Part shown: positions 48,266-61,696 of the stretch, in pieces | Position numbering within the stretch: the stretch's first letter is position 1 | How the letters are laid out: each line of letters begins with the position of its first letter | DNA from: Manis javanica | Taxonomy: Eukaryota; Chordata; Mammalia; Pholidota; Manidae | DNA: 64,000 nucleotides | Assembly (NCBI RefSeq): GCF_040802235.1 | Contig: NC_133157.1 | Coordinates: 26,553,501 to 26,617,500, forward strand | Direction of reading: 5' to 3' | Notes under the pieces: generated by a model | Seen by the model: only the letters and a program-made list of their open reading frames with translations | Told to the model about the DNA's origin: nothing | Database searches by the model: none | Program-made: the position numbers and the translations under genes

Positions 48266-49117
48266 ATGAAAAGGCAGAATAATTTGATACAGACAAGAAT
48301 AACCCAGACATCCCCTAAGAGGGAACCTGGGGAGATAGATTTAATGAATCTTCCTGAAAAAGAATTCAAAATAAAGGTCATAACCATGCTGATGGAGCTG
48401 CAGAGAAAAATCCAAGAGCTAACAGATAAAGTTGGGAGGGAGAATACAGAAATAAAACAATCTATGGAAGGACTTAAAAGCAGAATGGATGATGTGCAAG
48501 AGGCTGTCAATGGAATAGAGATCAGAGAACGGGAACACAGAGAAACTGATGCAGAGAGAGATAAAAGGATCTCCAGGAATGAAAGAGTATTAAGAGAACT
48601 GTGTGATCAATCCAAACAGAACAATATCTGCATTATAGGGGTACTAGAAGAAGAAGAGAGAGAAAAAGGGATAGAAAGTGTATTTGAAGAAATAATTGCT
48701 GGAAACTTCCCTGAACGTGGGGAGGAAATAATCTCTCAGACCACGGAAGTACACAGAACTCCAAACAGCAGGGACCCAAGGAGGACAAAACCAAGACACA
48801 TAATAATTAAAATGGCAAAGATCAAGGACAAGGACAGAGTATTAAAGGCAGCCAGAGAGAGGAAAAAGATCACCAACAAATGAAAACCCATCAGGCTATC
48901 ATCAGACTTCTCAATAGAAACCTTACAGGCCAGAAGTGAATGGCATGATATATGTAATACAATGAAACAGAAGGGCCTTAAACCAAGAATACTGTATCCA
49001 GCATGACTATCATTTCAATATGAATTAGGGATTAAACAATTCCCAGACAAGCAAAAGTTGAGGGAATTTGCCTCCCACAAACCACCTCTACAGAGTATTG
49101 TAGAGGGACTGCTCTAG
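48266..49117 (+). pseudogene. L1-G ORF1 relic, one frame with two internal stops
   Basis: Starts at ATG 48266 (MKRQNNLIQTRITQTSPKRE). The coiled coil is intact (MELQRKIQELTDKVGRE). The central domain reads NNICIIGVLEEEEREKGIE, and the RNA-binding C-terminal domain reads KDKDRVLKAARERKKITNK. There TGA at 48881-48883 replaces the glycine codon of the usual KGKPI. Translation would resume in frame to a second TGA at 49004-49006 after LYPA and end at TAG 49115-49117. No frameshift over 283 codons makes this the best preserved ORF1 in the window. Confidence 0.9.
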
Positions 49118-49428
49118 ATGGAAGCACTCCTAAGGCTAAATAGATGTCACCAGAGAAAATAAAGTCACAGCAAAGAAAGCAGAACAATCAAATACTAACT
49201 ACAGGCAAAAATAAAATCAACTACGCAGAAAAGCATTCAAAGGAAACACAAAAGAGCACAAAATAAAACACCTAACATACAAAGAATTGAGGAGGAGGAA
49301 TAAGAAGGGAGAGAGATAAAGAATCATCAGACTGTGTTTATAATAGCTCAGTAAGTGAGTTAAGTTGGACAGTAAGATAGGAAAGAAGCTAACTTGAACC
49401 TTTGGTAAACATGAATCTAAAGCCTGCA

Positions 49429-52400
49429 ATAGCAATAAGTACATATCTTTCAATAATCACCCTAAATGTAAATGGACAGAATGCACCAATCAAAAGACAC
49501 AGAGTAATAGAATGGATAAAAAACCAAGACCCATCTATATGCTGCTTACAAGAGACTCACCTCAAACTGAAAGACAGGCACAGACTAAATGTTAAGGGAT
49601 GGAAAAAGATATTTCAGGCAAACAACAAGGAAAAAAAAGCAGGTGTTGCAGTACTAGTATGAGACAAAATAGACTTCAAAACAAAGAAAGTCACAAGAGA
49701 TAAAGAAGGACATTACATAATGATAGAGGTCAGTCCAACAAGAGGAAATAACCATTATAAATATATATGCACCCAATACAGGGGCACCGACACATGTGAA
49801 ACAAATACTAACAGAATTAAAGGAGGAAATAGAATGCAATGCATTCGTTTTAGGAGACTTCAATGCACCACTCACTCAAAGGACAGATGCACCAGAAAGA
49901 AAATAAATAAGGGCACAGAGGCATTGAACAACATAGTACAACAGATGGACCTAATAGACATCTATAGAATTCTACACCCAAAAGCAACAGGATACACATT
50001 CTTCTCAAGTGCAAATGGAACGTTCTCCAGAATATACCACATAATAGGCCACAAAAAGAACCTCAGTAAATTAAAAAAGATTGAAATTCTACCAACCAAC
50101 TTCTCAGACCACAAAGGTATAAAACAAGAAATAAATTGTACAAAGAAAGCAAAAAGCCTCACAAACACATGGAGGGTTAACAACATGCTCCTAAATAATC
50201 AATGGATCAATGACCAAATTAAAAAAAAGATCCAGCAGTATATGGAAACAAATGACAACAACAACACAAAGCCCCAACTTCTGTGGGATGAGTGAAGGCA
50301 GTTTTAAGATGGAAATATATAGCTATCCAGGCATATTTAAAGAAGGAAGAATTCCAAAGGAAGAGTCTAAAGTGACAAATATCAAAATTTGAAAAAGAAG
50401 AACAAATGAGGCCTAAAGCCAGGAGAAGGAGGGGCATAATAAAGGTCAGAAATAAATAAAATTGAAAAGAATACAATAGAAAAAAATCAATGAAACCAAG
50501 AGCTGGTTCTTTGAGAAAATAAACAGAATAGACAAGTTTCTAGCCAGACTTATTAAGAGAAAAAGAGAATCAACACACATCAACAGAATCAGAAAAAAGA
50601 AAGGAAAAATCATGATGGACCCTAAAGAAATACCAAGAATTATTAGAGAACACTATGAAAACCTATATGCTAAGAAGCTGGAAAACCTAGAAGAAATGGA
50701 CAATTTCCTGGGAAAATACAACCTTCCAAGACTGACCAAGAAAGAAACAGAAAATCTAAACACACCAATTATCATTAATGAAATTGAAGCAGTAACCAAA
50801 AAACTAACCAAGAGCAAAACCCTTGGGCCTCATGGATATACCACAAAATTTTATCAGACATACAGAGAAGACAGACTACCCACTGACCTTGAAGTTTTCC
50901 AAAAAATAGAAGAGCAGGGAATACTCCCAAACTCATTCTATGAAGCCAACATCACCCTAATACCAAAACCAGGCAAAGACCTCACCAAAAAAGAAAATAC
51001 AGACCAATATCCCTGATGAACATAGATGCAAAAATAGTCAACAAAATATTAGCAAACCGAATTCAAAAGTACACCAAGGATTATACACCATGAACAAGTG
51101 GGATTCATCTCAGGGATGCAAGGGTGGTACAACATTTGAAAATCCATCAACATCATCCACCACATAAAGAAAAGGACAAAAATCACATGATCATCTCCAT
51201 AGATGCTGAAAAAGTATTTGACAAAATTCAACATCCATTCATGATAAAAACTCTCAACAAAATGCGTATAGAGGGCAAGTACCTCAACATAATAAAGGCC
51301 ATGTATGACAAACCCACAGGCAACATCATACTTAACAGCGAGAAGCTGAAAGCTTTTCCTTAAAGGTCGGGAACAAGACGGGGATGCCCACTGTCCCCGC
51401 TGTTATTCAACATAGTACTGGACGTTCTAGCCATGGCAATTAGACAAAACAAAGAAATGCAATTCATCGAGATTGGTAAAGAAGAAGCCAAACTGTCACT
51501 ATTTGCAAATGACTTGATTTTGTATATAAAAAAACCTAAAGACTCCACTCCAAAACTAGTAGAACTAATATATGAATTCAGCAAAGTTGTGGGATTCAAA
51601 ATTAACACACAGAAATCTGTGGCTTTCCTATACACTAACAATGAACTAATAGAAAGAGAAATCAGGAAAACAATTCCATTCATAATGGCACCAAAAAGAA
51701 TAAAATACCTAGGAATAAACCTAACCAAGGAAGTGAGGAAACTATACCCTGAAAACTACAAGACACTCTTAAGAGAAATTAAAGAGGACACTAACAAATG
51801 GAAACACATCCCATGCTCTTGGCTAGGAAGAATTAATATTATCAAAATGGCCATCCTGACTAAAGCAATCTACAGATTCAATGCAATCCCTGTCAAATTA
51901 CCAACAGCATTCTTCAATGAACTAGAAAAAATAGTTCAAAAACTCATATGGAACCACCTAAGATCCTGAAAGCCAAAGCAATCCTGAGAAGGAAGAATAA
52001 AGTGGGGGGGAATCTTGCTCCCCAACTTCAAGCTCTACTACAGAGCTACAGTAATCAAGACAATTTGGTACTGGCACAAGAACAGAGCCACAGACCAGTG
52101 GAACAGAATAGAGAGTCCACATATTAACCCTAACATATATGGTCAATTAATATATGATAAAGTAGCTATGGACATACAATGGGGAAATGAGAGCCTCTTC
52201 AACAGCTGGTGTTTGCAAAACTGGACAGCTACATGTAAGAGAATGAAACTGGACCACTGTCTAACCCCATACACAAAAGTAAATTCGAAATGGATCAAAG
52301 ACCTGAATGTAAGTCATGAAACCATAAAACTCTTAGAAAAAAACATAGGGAAAAATCTCTTGGACATAAATATGAGCGACTTCTTCATGAACATATCTCC

Positions 52401-53234
52401 CTGGGCAAGGGAAACAAAAGCAAAAATGAGCAAGTGGGACTATATCAAGCTGAAAAACTTCTGTACAGTAAAGGACACCATCAGTAGAACAAAAAGGTAT
52501 CCTACTGTATGGGAGAATATATTCATAAATGATAGATCTGATAAAAGGGTGACATCCAAAATATATAAAGAGCTCATGTACCTCAACAAACAAAGAGAAA
52601 ATAATCCAATTAAAAAATGAGCACTGGAGCTGAGCAGATAGTTCTCCAAAGAAGAAATTCAGATGGCCAACAGGCTCATTAAAAGTTGCTCCACATCGCT
52701 AGTCATCAGAGAAATGCAAATTAAAACCCAATGAGTTATCACCTCACACCAGGATGGATCACTACCATCCAAAAGACAAACAACAACAAATGTTGGTGAG
52801 GTTGTAGAAAAATGGGAACCCTCCTACACTGCTGGTGGGAACCAGTGTGGAAAGCAGTATGGAGGTTCTTCAAAAAGCTCAAAATGGAAATACCATTTGA
52901 CCCAGGAATTCCACTTCTAGGAGTTTACCCTAAGAATGCAGCAGCCCAGTTTGAAAAAGACAGATGCACCCCTATGTTTATCACAGCACTGTTTACAATA
53001 GCCAAGAAGTGGTAGCAACTTAAGTGTCCATCAGTAGATGAATGGATAAAGAAGATGTGGTACATATACACAATGGAATATTATTCAGCCATAGGAAGAA
53101 AACAAATCCTACCATTTGCAACAACATGGATGAAGCTGGAGGGTATTATGCTCAGTGAAATAAGTTAAGCTGAGAAAGACAAGTATCAAATGATTTCACT
53201 CATATGTGGAGTATACGAACAAAGAAAAACCTGA
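49429..53234 (+). pseudogene. L1-G ORF2 relic
   Basis: The expected start codon has become ATA at 49429 (the frame reads AISTYLSIITLNVNGQNAP). Endonuclease blocks lie at 49402-50295 and the reverse transcriptase at 50612-51969. The catalytic motif FADD is changed to FAND (51502-51513), which would abolish metal binding. C-terminal blocks run to ...SLICGVYEQRKT with TGA at 53232-53234. Several frameshifts are present. Confidence 0.9.
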
Positions 53235-53553
53235 AGGAACAAAACAGCAGCAGACTCACAGAACCGAAGAATGGACTAACAGTTGCTAAAGGGAAAGGGA
53301 CTGGGAGGATGGGTGGGAAAAGAGAGATAAGGGGAGAGAAGAAAGGGGGCATTACAATTAGTATGTATAATGTGTGGTGGGGGCCACAGTGAGGGATGTG
53401 CAAGACAGTGAAGACCAGTAGTTACTCTACAGCATCTTACTACACTGATAGGCTGTGACTGTAATGGGGTTTGTGGGGGGGACTTGGTGAAGGGGGGAGC
53501 CTAGTAAAGTAAACATAGTGTTCCTCATGTAATTGTAGATTAATGACACACAA

Positions 53554-53570
53554 AAAAATACATCAAGAGG
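53554..53570 (+). repeat. L1-G target-site duplication, right copy
   Basis: Exact repeat of 47420-47436, directly after the A-rich end of L1-G. Confidence 0.92.
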
Positions 53571-56101
53571 ATCATACACCATGATCAATAAGTGTTTATT
53601 CCAGTGATGCAAGGATAGTACAATATTCGAAGATCCATCAACATCATCCACCACATCAACAAAAGTACAAAAACCACATGATCATCTCCATAGATGCCGA
53701 AAAAACTTTTTACAAAATTCAACATCCATTCATGATAAAAACTCTCAACAAAATGGATATAGAGGGCCAAGTACCTCAACATAATAAAGGCCATATATGA
53801 CAAACCCACAGCCAACATCATACTCAACAGCAAGAATCTGAAAGCTTTTCCCATAAGATTTGGAACAAGGCAAGTATGCCCACTCTTCCCACTTTTATTA
53901 AACATAGTTCTGGAGCCATGGCAATCAGACAACATAAAGGAATAAAATGCATCCAGATTGGTAAGGAAGAAGCCAAACTTTCACTGTTTGCAGATGACAA
54001 GATATTGTACATAAAAAACCCTGAAGATTCACTGCAAAACTACTAGAAGTTATATCTGAATTCAGCAAAGTTGCAGGAGACAAAATTAATACACAGAAAT
54101 CTGTTGCATTCCTATACGCTAATGATGAACTACCAGAAAAAGAAATCAGGAAAACAATTCCATTCACAATTGCATCAAAAAGAATAAAATACCTAGAAAT
54201 AAACCTAAACAAAGTGAAAGTCCTATACCCTGAAAACTACAAGAGGACACTAATAAATGGAAATTCATCCCATGCTCTTGGGCAAGAAGAATTAATATTT
54301 TCAAAATGGCCACCTGCCTAAAGCAATCTACAGATTCAATGAAATCCCTATCAAAATACCGACAGCAGTCTTCAATGAACTGGAACAAATAGTTTTAAAA
54401 TTCATATGGAACCACAAAAGTTCCTGAATAGCCAAAGCAATCCTGAGAAGGAAGAGTAAAGCAGGGGGTATCTCATTTCCCTACTTCAAGCTCTCCTCCA
54501 AAGCCACAGTAATCAAAACAATTTGGTACTGGCAGAAGAACAGACCCACAGACCGGTGGAACAGAATAGATGGTGCAGATATTAAGCCAAGCATATATGG
54601 TCAATTAATATATGATAAAGGAGCCATGAATATACAATGGGGAAATGACAGCCTCTGCAACAGCTGGTGTTGGCAGAACTGGACAGCTACATGTAAGACA
54701 ATGAAACTGGATTACTGCATAACTATGCACAAAGATAAACTTGAAATGGACCAAAGACCTGAATTTGAGTCATGGAACCATAAAACTCTTAGAAGAAAAC
54801 ATAGACAAAACTCTCTTGGACATAAACATGAGCAACCACTTCATGAACATATCTCCCCAGGCTAGGGACACAAAAGCAAAAATGAACAAGTGGGTCTATG
54901 TCAAACTAAAAAGTTTCTGTACAGGAAAGGACACCTTCAGTAGAACAAAAGGGCATCCTACAGTATGGGAGAATATAGTCATAAATGACATATCTCATAA
55001 GGGGTTGACATCCAAAATATATAAAGAACTCAGGCACCTCAGCAAACAGAAATCAAATAAGCCAATTAAAAAAATGGGCAGAGGATCTGAGCAGACACTT
55101 CTACAAAGAAGAAATTCATATGGCCAACAGGCTCATGAAAAGTTGCTCCACATCGCTAATCATCAGAGAAATGCAAGTTTAAACCACAGTGAGATATCAC
55201 CTCACACTGGTTAGGATGGCCAACATCCAAAAGGCAAACAACAACAAATGTTGGTGAGGTTGTGGAGAAAGGGGAACCCTCCTACGCTGCTGGTGGGAAT
55301 GTAAATTAGTTCAACCATTGTGGAAAGCAGTATGGAGATTCCTCAAAAAACTAAAAACAGAAATACCATTTGACCCAGGAATTCCACTCCTAGGAATTTA
55401 CCCTAAGAATACAGCAGCAGCCCAGTTTGTAAAAGACATATGCTCCCCTGTATTTATCGCAGCTCTATTTACAAAAGCCAAGAATTGGAAGCAATCTAAG
55501 TGTCCATCAGTAGATGAATGGATAAAGAAGTTGTACATATACACAATGGAATATTATTCAGCCATAAGAAGAAAACAAATCCTACCATTTGCAACAACAT
55601 GGATGGAGCTAGAGGGTATTGTGCACAGTGAAATAAGCCAGATGGAGAAAGACAAGTACCAAATGATTTCGCTCATCTGTAGAGCAGAAGAACAAAGAAA
55701 AACCTGAAGGAACAAAACAGTAGCAGACTCACAGAACCTAAGAATGGACTAACAGTTACCAAAGCAAAAGGGACAAGGGGGAATGGGTTGAAAGGGAGGG
55801 ATAAGGGGACAAAAGGCTATTGTAATGTATTGGTGATGGGGAGGTGACCTGGGGAAGGCAGAATAGCACAGAGAGGACAAGTAGTGATTCTATAGCATCT
55901 TACTATGCTGATGGACAGTGACTGTAATGGGGTGTGTGGTGGGTTCTTGATAATGGGGGGAATCTAGTAACCATAATGTTGCTCATTTAATTGGATATTA
56001 ATGATACCAAAAATTTAAAAAATGCAATAAATAAACAGATAGACAAATGAATGAATGAATGAATGAATGAATGAATGAATGAATGAATGAATTAAAAAAT
56101 G
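53571..56101 (+). mobile_element. L1-F, 3' part
   Basis: Resumes the ORF2 sequence of L1-F immediately after the duplicated target ('atcatacaccatgatcaata'). It covers the reverse transcriptase (catalytic motif FADDKILY near 53988) and the C-terminal region (54741-55707, ...MISLICRAEEQRKT). The 3' UTR follows, then a tail that has turned into a tetranucleotide microsatellite. Stops and frameshifts throughout. The right target-site duplication is at 56102-56116. Confidence 0.9.
56047..56092 (+). repeat. (TGAA)n microsatellite in the L1-F tail
   Basis: About 11 tgaa units between the end of the L1 3' UTR and the right target-site duplication, so it arose within the A-rich tail. Confidence 0.93.
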
Positions 56102-56116
56102 AAAAAATACACTTTC

Positions 56117-57281
56117 CACTCTCCGTTAGATTGGGGGAATTAGTTCCTGGAATCTGTGTAAATCTGGGACAAAATGTACTTGGTTAATATGACATTGAGT
56201 TATCACATCCGTGAAATATCTTGAGTTTTGAAGAATAACACTTTTCTGAATTTTCTGTGAATTTACTGCCTTCCTTAGATTATATTGAGCCCTCTGGAAG
56301 CTATGCCCTGCATACAGAATGAATTTTGAAGAAAGGTCACCGTAAGACTACAAGCACAGTAATGTTTTTCTTGTCAAATTCCCTCATGAGTCATAAAGCA
56401 TTATTCTGGACACATGTAGATATGTGTCTGCATCCTGCCTGATACACATAGAAAATACTGGTCTGAAACAAATTTGGTCAAGAATTCAGCAGCTGTCAAA
56501 TTTTGGTAGAATGTTTAATAAATTAATAGATCCACATTTACTGATGAGTATATGTGTGCTCATTTTTTAATGTTTGGATCCAGTTAGAAGGGATGCCAGC
56601 CTATCACTAATAACACTGACTAAATTAGTGTGAATCAGAGCAATTTCTCATCTACTCTGGAAATAAATATTTTTACTGACAGGTATTTTTTTTAAGTTAA
56701 GTTTTTTTATATTAAACAAAAAATTTAGATGTGGAAGAAAAAATAGACAAATATAATCTATATTCATAGGGGATTGTAGTTCATCTCAATAATTGATCAA
56801 GCAGGTAAAAGAAATCACTAAGTATACAGATGTTTTGAACCCCAGTTTGAACTATTATGATCCAATGGATATATTTAGCACACTGCAATTATCAACTACA
56901 GAATAAACATTCTTTTCAAGTACAGTAGGACATTTCTAAAAAATTGAGCAAATAATGGGCCATAAAGCAAGTTTTAACAAATTTAAAATATATAAGTTTC
57001 ATTGTAATGACCAGAAATGTAAAATCCCTAATTAAAATATTAGCTAACCCAGTCAAATAGTGTATTTAAAAAGATAACATGTTTAACCAGCATATATGCC
57101 AAGAATTCAAAAGTGGTCTAATGTCAGAAAAATCTATTACTAAAATAGACTTAGGAGTATAGATATTAGGTTAATGGAGAACAAAAGGAAAAATTACACA
57201 ATGCAGAAAAAGCACTTGGCAAAATTTGAACACCTTTTTATGTTAAAATCGTTTAGGATCTCTACTGCTTCTATTATGTGG
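56117..57281. other. Non-coding stretch between L1-F and L1-H
   Basis: AT-rich. The part 56700-57240 ('attgatcaagcaggtaaaag', 'aattgagcaaataatgggcc') has the feel of a very old L1 ORF2 segment on the plus strand, but I cannot place it firmly. No gene. Confidence 0.4.
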
Positions 57282-57294
57282 CTCTACTATTCTT
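57282..57294 (+). repeat. L1-H target-site duplication, left copy
   Basis: ctctactattctt here and again at 63537-63549, exact over 13 bp. Confidence 0.88.
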
Positions 57295-57636
57295 TTTTTT
57301 TATTAAGGTGTTTTTGATATACACTCTTATGAAGGTTTCACATGAAAAAACAGTGTGAATACTACATTCACCAATATTATCTAGTCCTCCCCAATACACC
57401 ATTGCAGTCACTGTCCATCAGTTTAGTAAGATGCCACATATTCACTATTTGCCTTCTCCGCGACACTGTCTTCCCTGTGATGCCCCACACCATGTGTACT
57501 AAACATGATACCCCTCAATCCCCTTCTCCCTCCCGCCCCACCTGCCCTTCCACACAACTCCCCTTTGGTAACCACTACTCCCTTGTTAGAGACTGTGAGT
57601 CTGCTTCTGTTTTGCTCCTTCAGTTTTGCTTCATTG

Positions 57637-60600
57637 TTATACTCCACAAATTATGGAAATCATTTGGCACTTGTTTTTCTTTGCCTGGCTTATTTCACTG
57701 AGCATACTATGCTACAGCTCCATTCATGTTGTTGCAAATGGTAGGATTTGTTTCTTTCTTATGGCTGAATAGTATTCAATTGTATACATGTACCACCTCT
57801 TCTTTATGCATTTATCTACTGATGGACACTTAGGTTCCATCCATATCTTGGCTATGGTAAATACTGCTGCAATGAACATAGGGGTGCATATGTCTTTTTG
57901 AATCTGAGAACTTGCATTCTTTGGGTAAATTTCTAGGAGTGGAATTCCTGGGTCAAATGGCATTTCTATTTTTAGTTTTTTGAGGAACCTCCATACTGCA
58001 TTCCACAATGGTTGAAGTAGTTTACATTCCCATCAGCAGTGTAGGAGGGTTTCCCTTTCAATGCATCCTTGCCAGCATTTGTTGTTCTTAGTCTTTTCAA
58101 TACTGGCTTAACTGGTGTGAGGTGATATCCCATTGTGGGTTTTCATTGCATTTCCCTGACAATTAGTGATGTGGAGCATCTTTTCATGTGCCTGTTGGCC
58201 ATCTGACTTTCTTTTTAGGAGGATTGTCTCTTCATATCCTCTGCCCATTTTTTTTATCCGGTTATTTGCTTTTGAGGTGTTGCGGCATGTGAATTATTTA
58301 TATATTTTAGATGTTAATTCCTTGTCAGATGTTATTTACAAATGTTCTCCCATACTGTAGGATGATTTTTTTGTCCTACTGATGGTGACCTTTGCTGTAC
58401 AGAAGCTTTTCAGTTTGATGTAGTCCGATGTGTTCATTTTTGGTTTGTTTCCCTTGCTCAAGGAGATGCGTTCAGGAAGAAGTTGCTCATGTTAATATTC
58501 AGATTTATGCCTATGTTGCCTTCTAAGAGCTTTATGTTTTCATGACTTACATTCAGGTTGTTAATCCATTTCAAGTTTACTTTTGTGTATGGATTAAACA
58601 ATAATCCAATTTCATTCTCTTGCATGTAGCCGTCCAGTTTTGCCAACACCAGCTGTTGTAGAGGCAGCCATTTCCCCATTGTATGTCCATAGCTCCTTTA
58701 TCATATATTAATTGACCACATAGGCTTGGGTTTATTATGTCTGGGATCTCTAGTCTGTTCCATTGGTCTATTGGTCTGTTTTTGTGCCAGTAAGAAACCG
58801 TTTTGATTATTGTTGCTTTTTAGTAGAGCTTGAAGTTGGGGACCATAATCCCCCCAGCTTTATTCTTCCTTCTCAGGATTATTTTGGGTATTCGGGGTCT
58901 TTTGTTGTTCCATATGAATTTTGGAATGATTTGCTGTAGTTCATTGAAGAACGCCTTTGGTATTTTGATAGTAATTGCATTGAATATGTAGATTGCTTTA
59001 GGCAGGATGGTCATTTTGACTATATTAATTCTTCCTGTCCATGAGCACATGATGTGTTTCCATTTATTGGTACCTTAAATTTCTCTCATGAGTGTCTTGT
59101 AGTTTGCAGGCTATAGGTCTTTTACTTCTTTGTTTAGGTTTATTCCTAGGTGTTTTATTCTTTTTGATGCAATTGTGAATGGAATTGTTTTCCTGATTTG
59201 TTTTTCTGCAAGTTCATTGTTAGTGTATAAGAATGCCACAGATTTCTGTGTATTCATTTTGTGTCCTGCAACTTTGCTGAATTCAGATATTAGATGTAGT
59301 AGTTTTGATGTTTATTCCTTAGGGTTTTTTATGTACAATATCATGTCATCTGCAAACAGTGACAGTTTAACTTCTTCTTTACCAATCTGGATGCCCTTTA
59401 TTTCTTTTTGTTGTCTGATTGCCATGGCTAGTACCTCCAGAACTATTTTGAATAAAAGTGGGGAGAGTGGGCATCCTTGTCTTATTCCCGATCTAAAGGA
59501 AGAGCTTTCAGCTTCTTGCTGTGAAGTATAATATTGGCTGTGGGTTTGTCATATATGGCCTTTATTATGTTGAGGTACTTGCCCTCTATACCCATTTTGT
59601 TGAGAGTTTTTATCATGAATGGATGTGGAATTTTGTCAAATGCTTTTACGGCATCTACGGAGATGATCCTGTAGTTTTTGTCCTTTTTGTTGATGTGTTG
59701 GATGTTGTTGATGGATACTCAAAAATTGTACCAGCCTTGCATCCCTGGAATAAATACTACTTGATAATGGTGGATGATATTTTTATACATTTTTGAATTC
59801 AGTTTGCTAATATTTTGTTGAGTATTTTTGCATCTATGTTCATCAGGGTTATTGGTCTGTACTTTTCTTTTTTTGTGGTGTCGTTGCCTGGTTTGGTATT
59901 AGAGTGATGCTGGCCTGATAGAATGAGTTTGAAATTATTCTCTCCTCTTTACATTTTGGAAAACTTTGAGTATGGGATGTAGGTCTTCACTAAATGTTTG
60001 ATAAAATTCAGTAGTGAAACCATCTGGTTCAGGCATTTGTTTCTTAGGTAATTTTTTGATTACCAATTCAATTTCATAGCTGGTAATTTCTCTGTTTAGA
60101 TTTTCTGTTTCTTTCTGGGTCAGGCTTAGAAGGTTGTAGTTTTCTAGAAAGGTGTCCATTTCTTCTAGGTCATGCAGTTTGTTAGCATATAATTTTTCAT
60201 AGTATTCTCTAATAATTCTTTGTATTTCTGTGGTGTCTGCAGTGATTTTTCCTTTCTCTTTTCTGATCCTATTTATGTGAGTAGACTCTCTTTATTTCTT
60301 GTTAAGTCTGGCTAGGGGTTTATGTATTTTGTTTATTTTCTCGAAGAACCAGCTCCTGCTTTCATTGATTCTTTCTATTGTTTTATTCTTCTCAATTTTA
60401 TTTATTTCTGCTCTAATCTTTATTGTGTCTCTCCTTCTACTGACATTGGGCCTCATTTGTTCTTCTTTTTCTAGTTTTGTTAATTGTGGGTTTAGACTGT
60501 TCATGTGGGATTCTTCTTTCTGGAGGTAGGCCTTTATTACAATATACTTTCCTCTTAGCACAGCCTTCACTGGATTACACACATTGTACAGTATTGAATT

Positions 60601-61430
60601 ATTGTCATTTATCTCCATACATTGCTTGATCTGTTTTTGTTTGGTCATTGATCTGTTAGTTATTTAGGAGCTTTTTGTGAAGCCTCCATGTGTTTGTGGG
60701 ATTTTTCATTTTCTTTAAGTAATTTATTTCTAGTTTCATACCTTTGTGCTCTGAGAATCTGCTTGATTCAATTTCAATCTTTTTGAATCTACTGAGGCTC
60801 TTTTTGTGGCCCATTATATGATCTATTCTTGAAAATATTCCATGTTCACTTGAGAAGAATGTGTATCCTGCTGCTTTTGGGTGTAGAGTCCTGTAGATTT
60901 CTGTTAGGACCATCTGTTCTAATATGTTGTTCAGTGTCCCTGTCTCCTTAGTTATTTTTTGTCTAGTTTATTTGTCCTTTGGAGTGAGTGGAGTGTTGAA
61001 GTTCTCTAGAATGAATGCATTGCATTCTATATCTCCTTTTAATTCTGTTAGTATTTGTTTCACATATGTAGGTCCTCCTGTGTTTGATGCATAAATATTT
61101 GTAAAGGTTGTGTCCTCTTTTTGGACTGATCCCTTTATCATTATGTAATGTCCTTGTTTGTCTCTTGTTACTTTCTTTTATGAAGTTTATTTTGTCTCAT
61201 ATAAGTACTGCAACTCCTGCTTTTTTTCCCTATTAGTGGCATGAAATATCTCTTTCCATCCCTTTACTTTTAGTCTGTGTACGTCTTTGGGTTTGAAGTG
61301 AATCCCTAGTAGGCAGCATAAGGATGAGTCTTATGATTTTTATCCATTCAGTGACTCTTTGGCTTTTGATTGGTGCATTCGGATCATTTGCATTTAGGGT
61401 GATTATCGATAGGTATGTGCTTATTGCCAT
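57637..61430 (-). pseudogene. L1-H ORF2 relic
   Basis: The minus strand starts MAISTYLSIITLNANDPNAP (61430; G of the usual NVNGLN lost). The reverse transcriptase keeps the intact catalytic motif FADDMILY near 59345. The end matches the usual ...GV/TAA position at 57637-57639. Many frameshifts and stops; the longest open parts are about 70-90 codons. Confidence 0.88.
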
Positions 61431-61696
61431 TGCAAGCTTTAGATTCTTGGTTAGCAAAGGTTCAATGTTAACTTCCTTACTATCTAAGAGTCTAACTTAA
61501 CTTACTCAGTATGCTATGTCAAACACAATCTAAATGTTCTTTTTTCTCTTGCTTTTTCTTCCTCCTCCATTCTTTAAATATTTAAACAATCATATTGTTT
61601 GCTCTTTGTCTATACCTTGACTGACTGTAGGGATATTTGATTTAATTTTGCATTTGCTTAGGTATTAATTGTTCTGCTTTCTTTACTGTGGTTTTA

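Larger units (their letters stand above)
47437..53553 (+). mobile_element. L1-G, full-length LINE-1 nested in L1-F
   Basis: A 6.1-kb plus-strand L1. The 5' end reads gcggaggagccaagatggc and the 5' UTR is GC-rich. ORF1 is at 48266-49117 and ORF2 at about 49429-53234, followed by a 3' UTR with 'ttgtgggggggacttggtga' and a short A-rich tail. A perfect 17-bp target-site duplication (47420-47436 and 53554-53570) proves insertion into L1-F. The subfamily is that of L1-C. ORF1 has only two internal stops; ORF2 has more damage, including a mutated catalytic motif. Confidence 0.95.

Noticed and set aside
53204..53392. Open frames on both strands in the L1-G 3' UTR
   Set aside because: The 3' UTR is G-rich and stop-poor on one strand; the frames are not kept in L1-C or L1-F.
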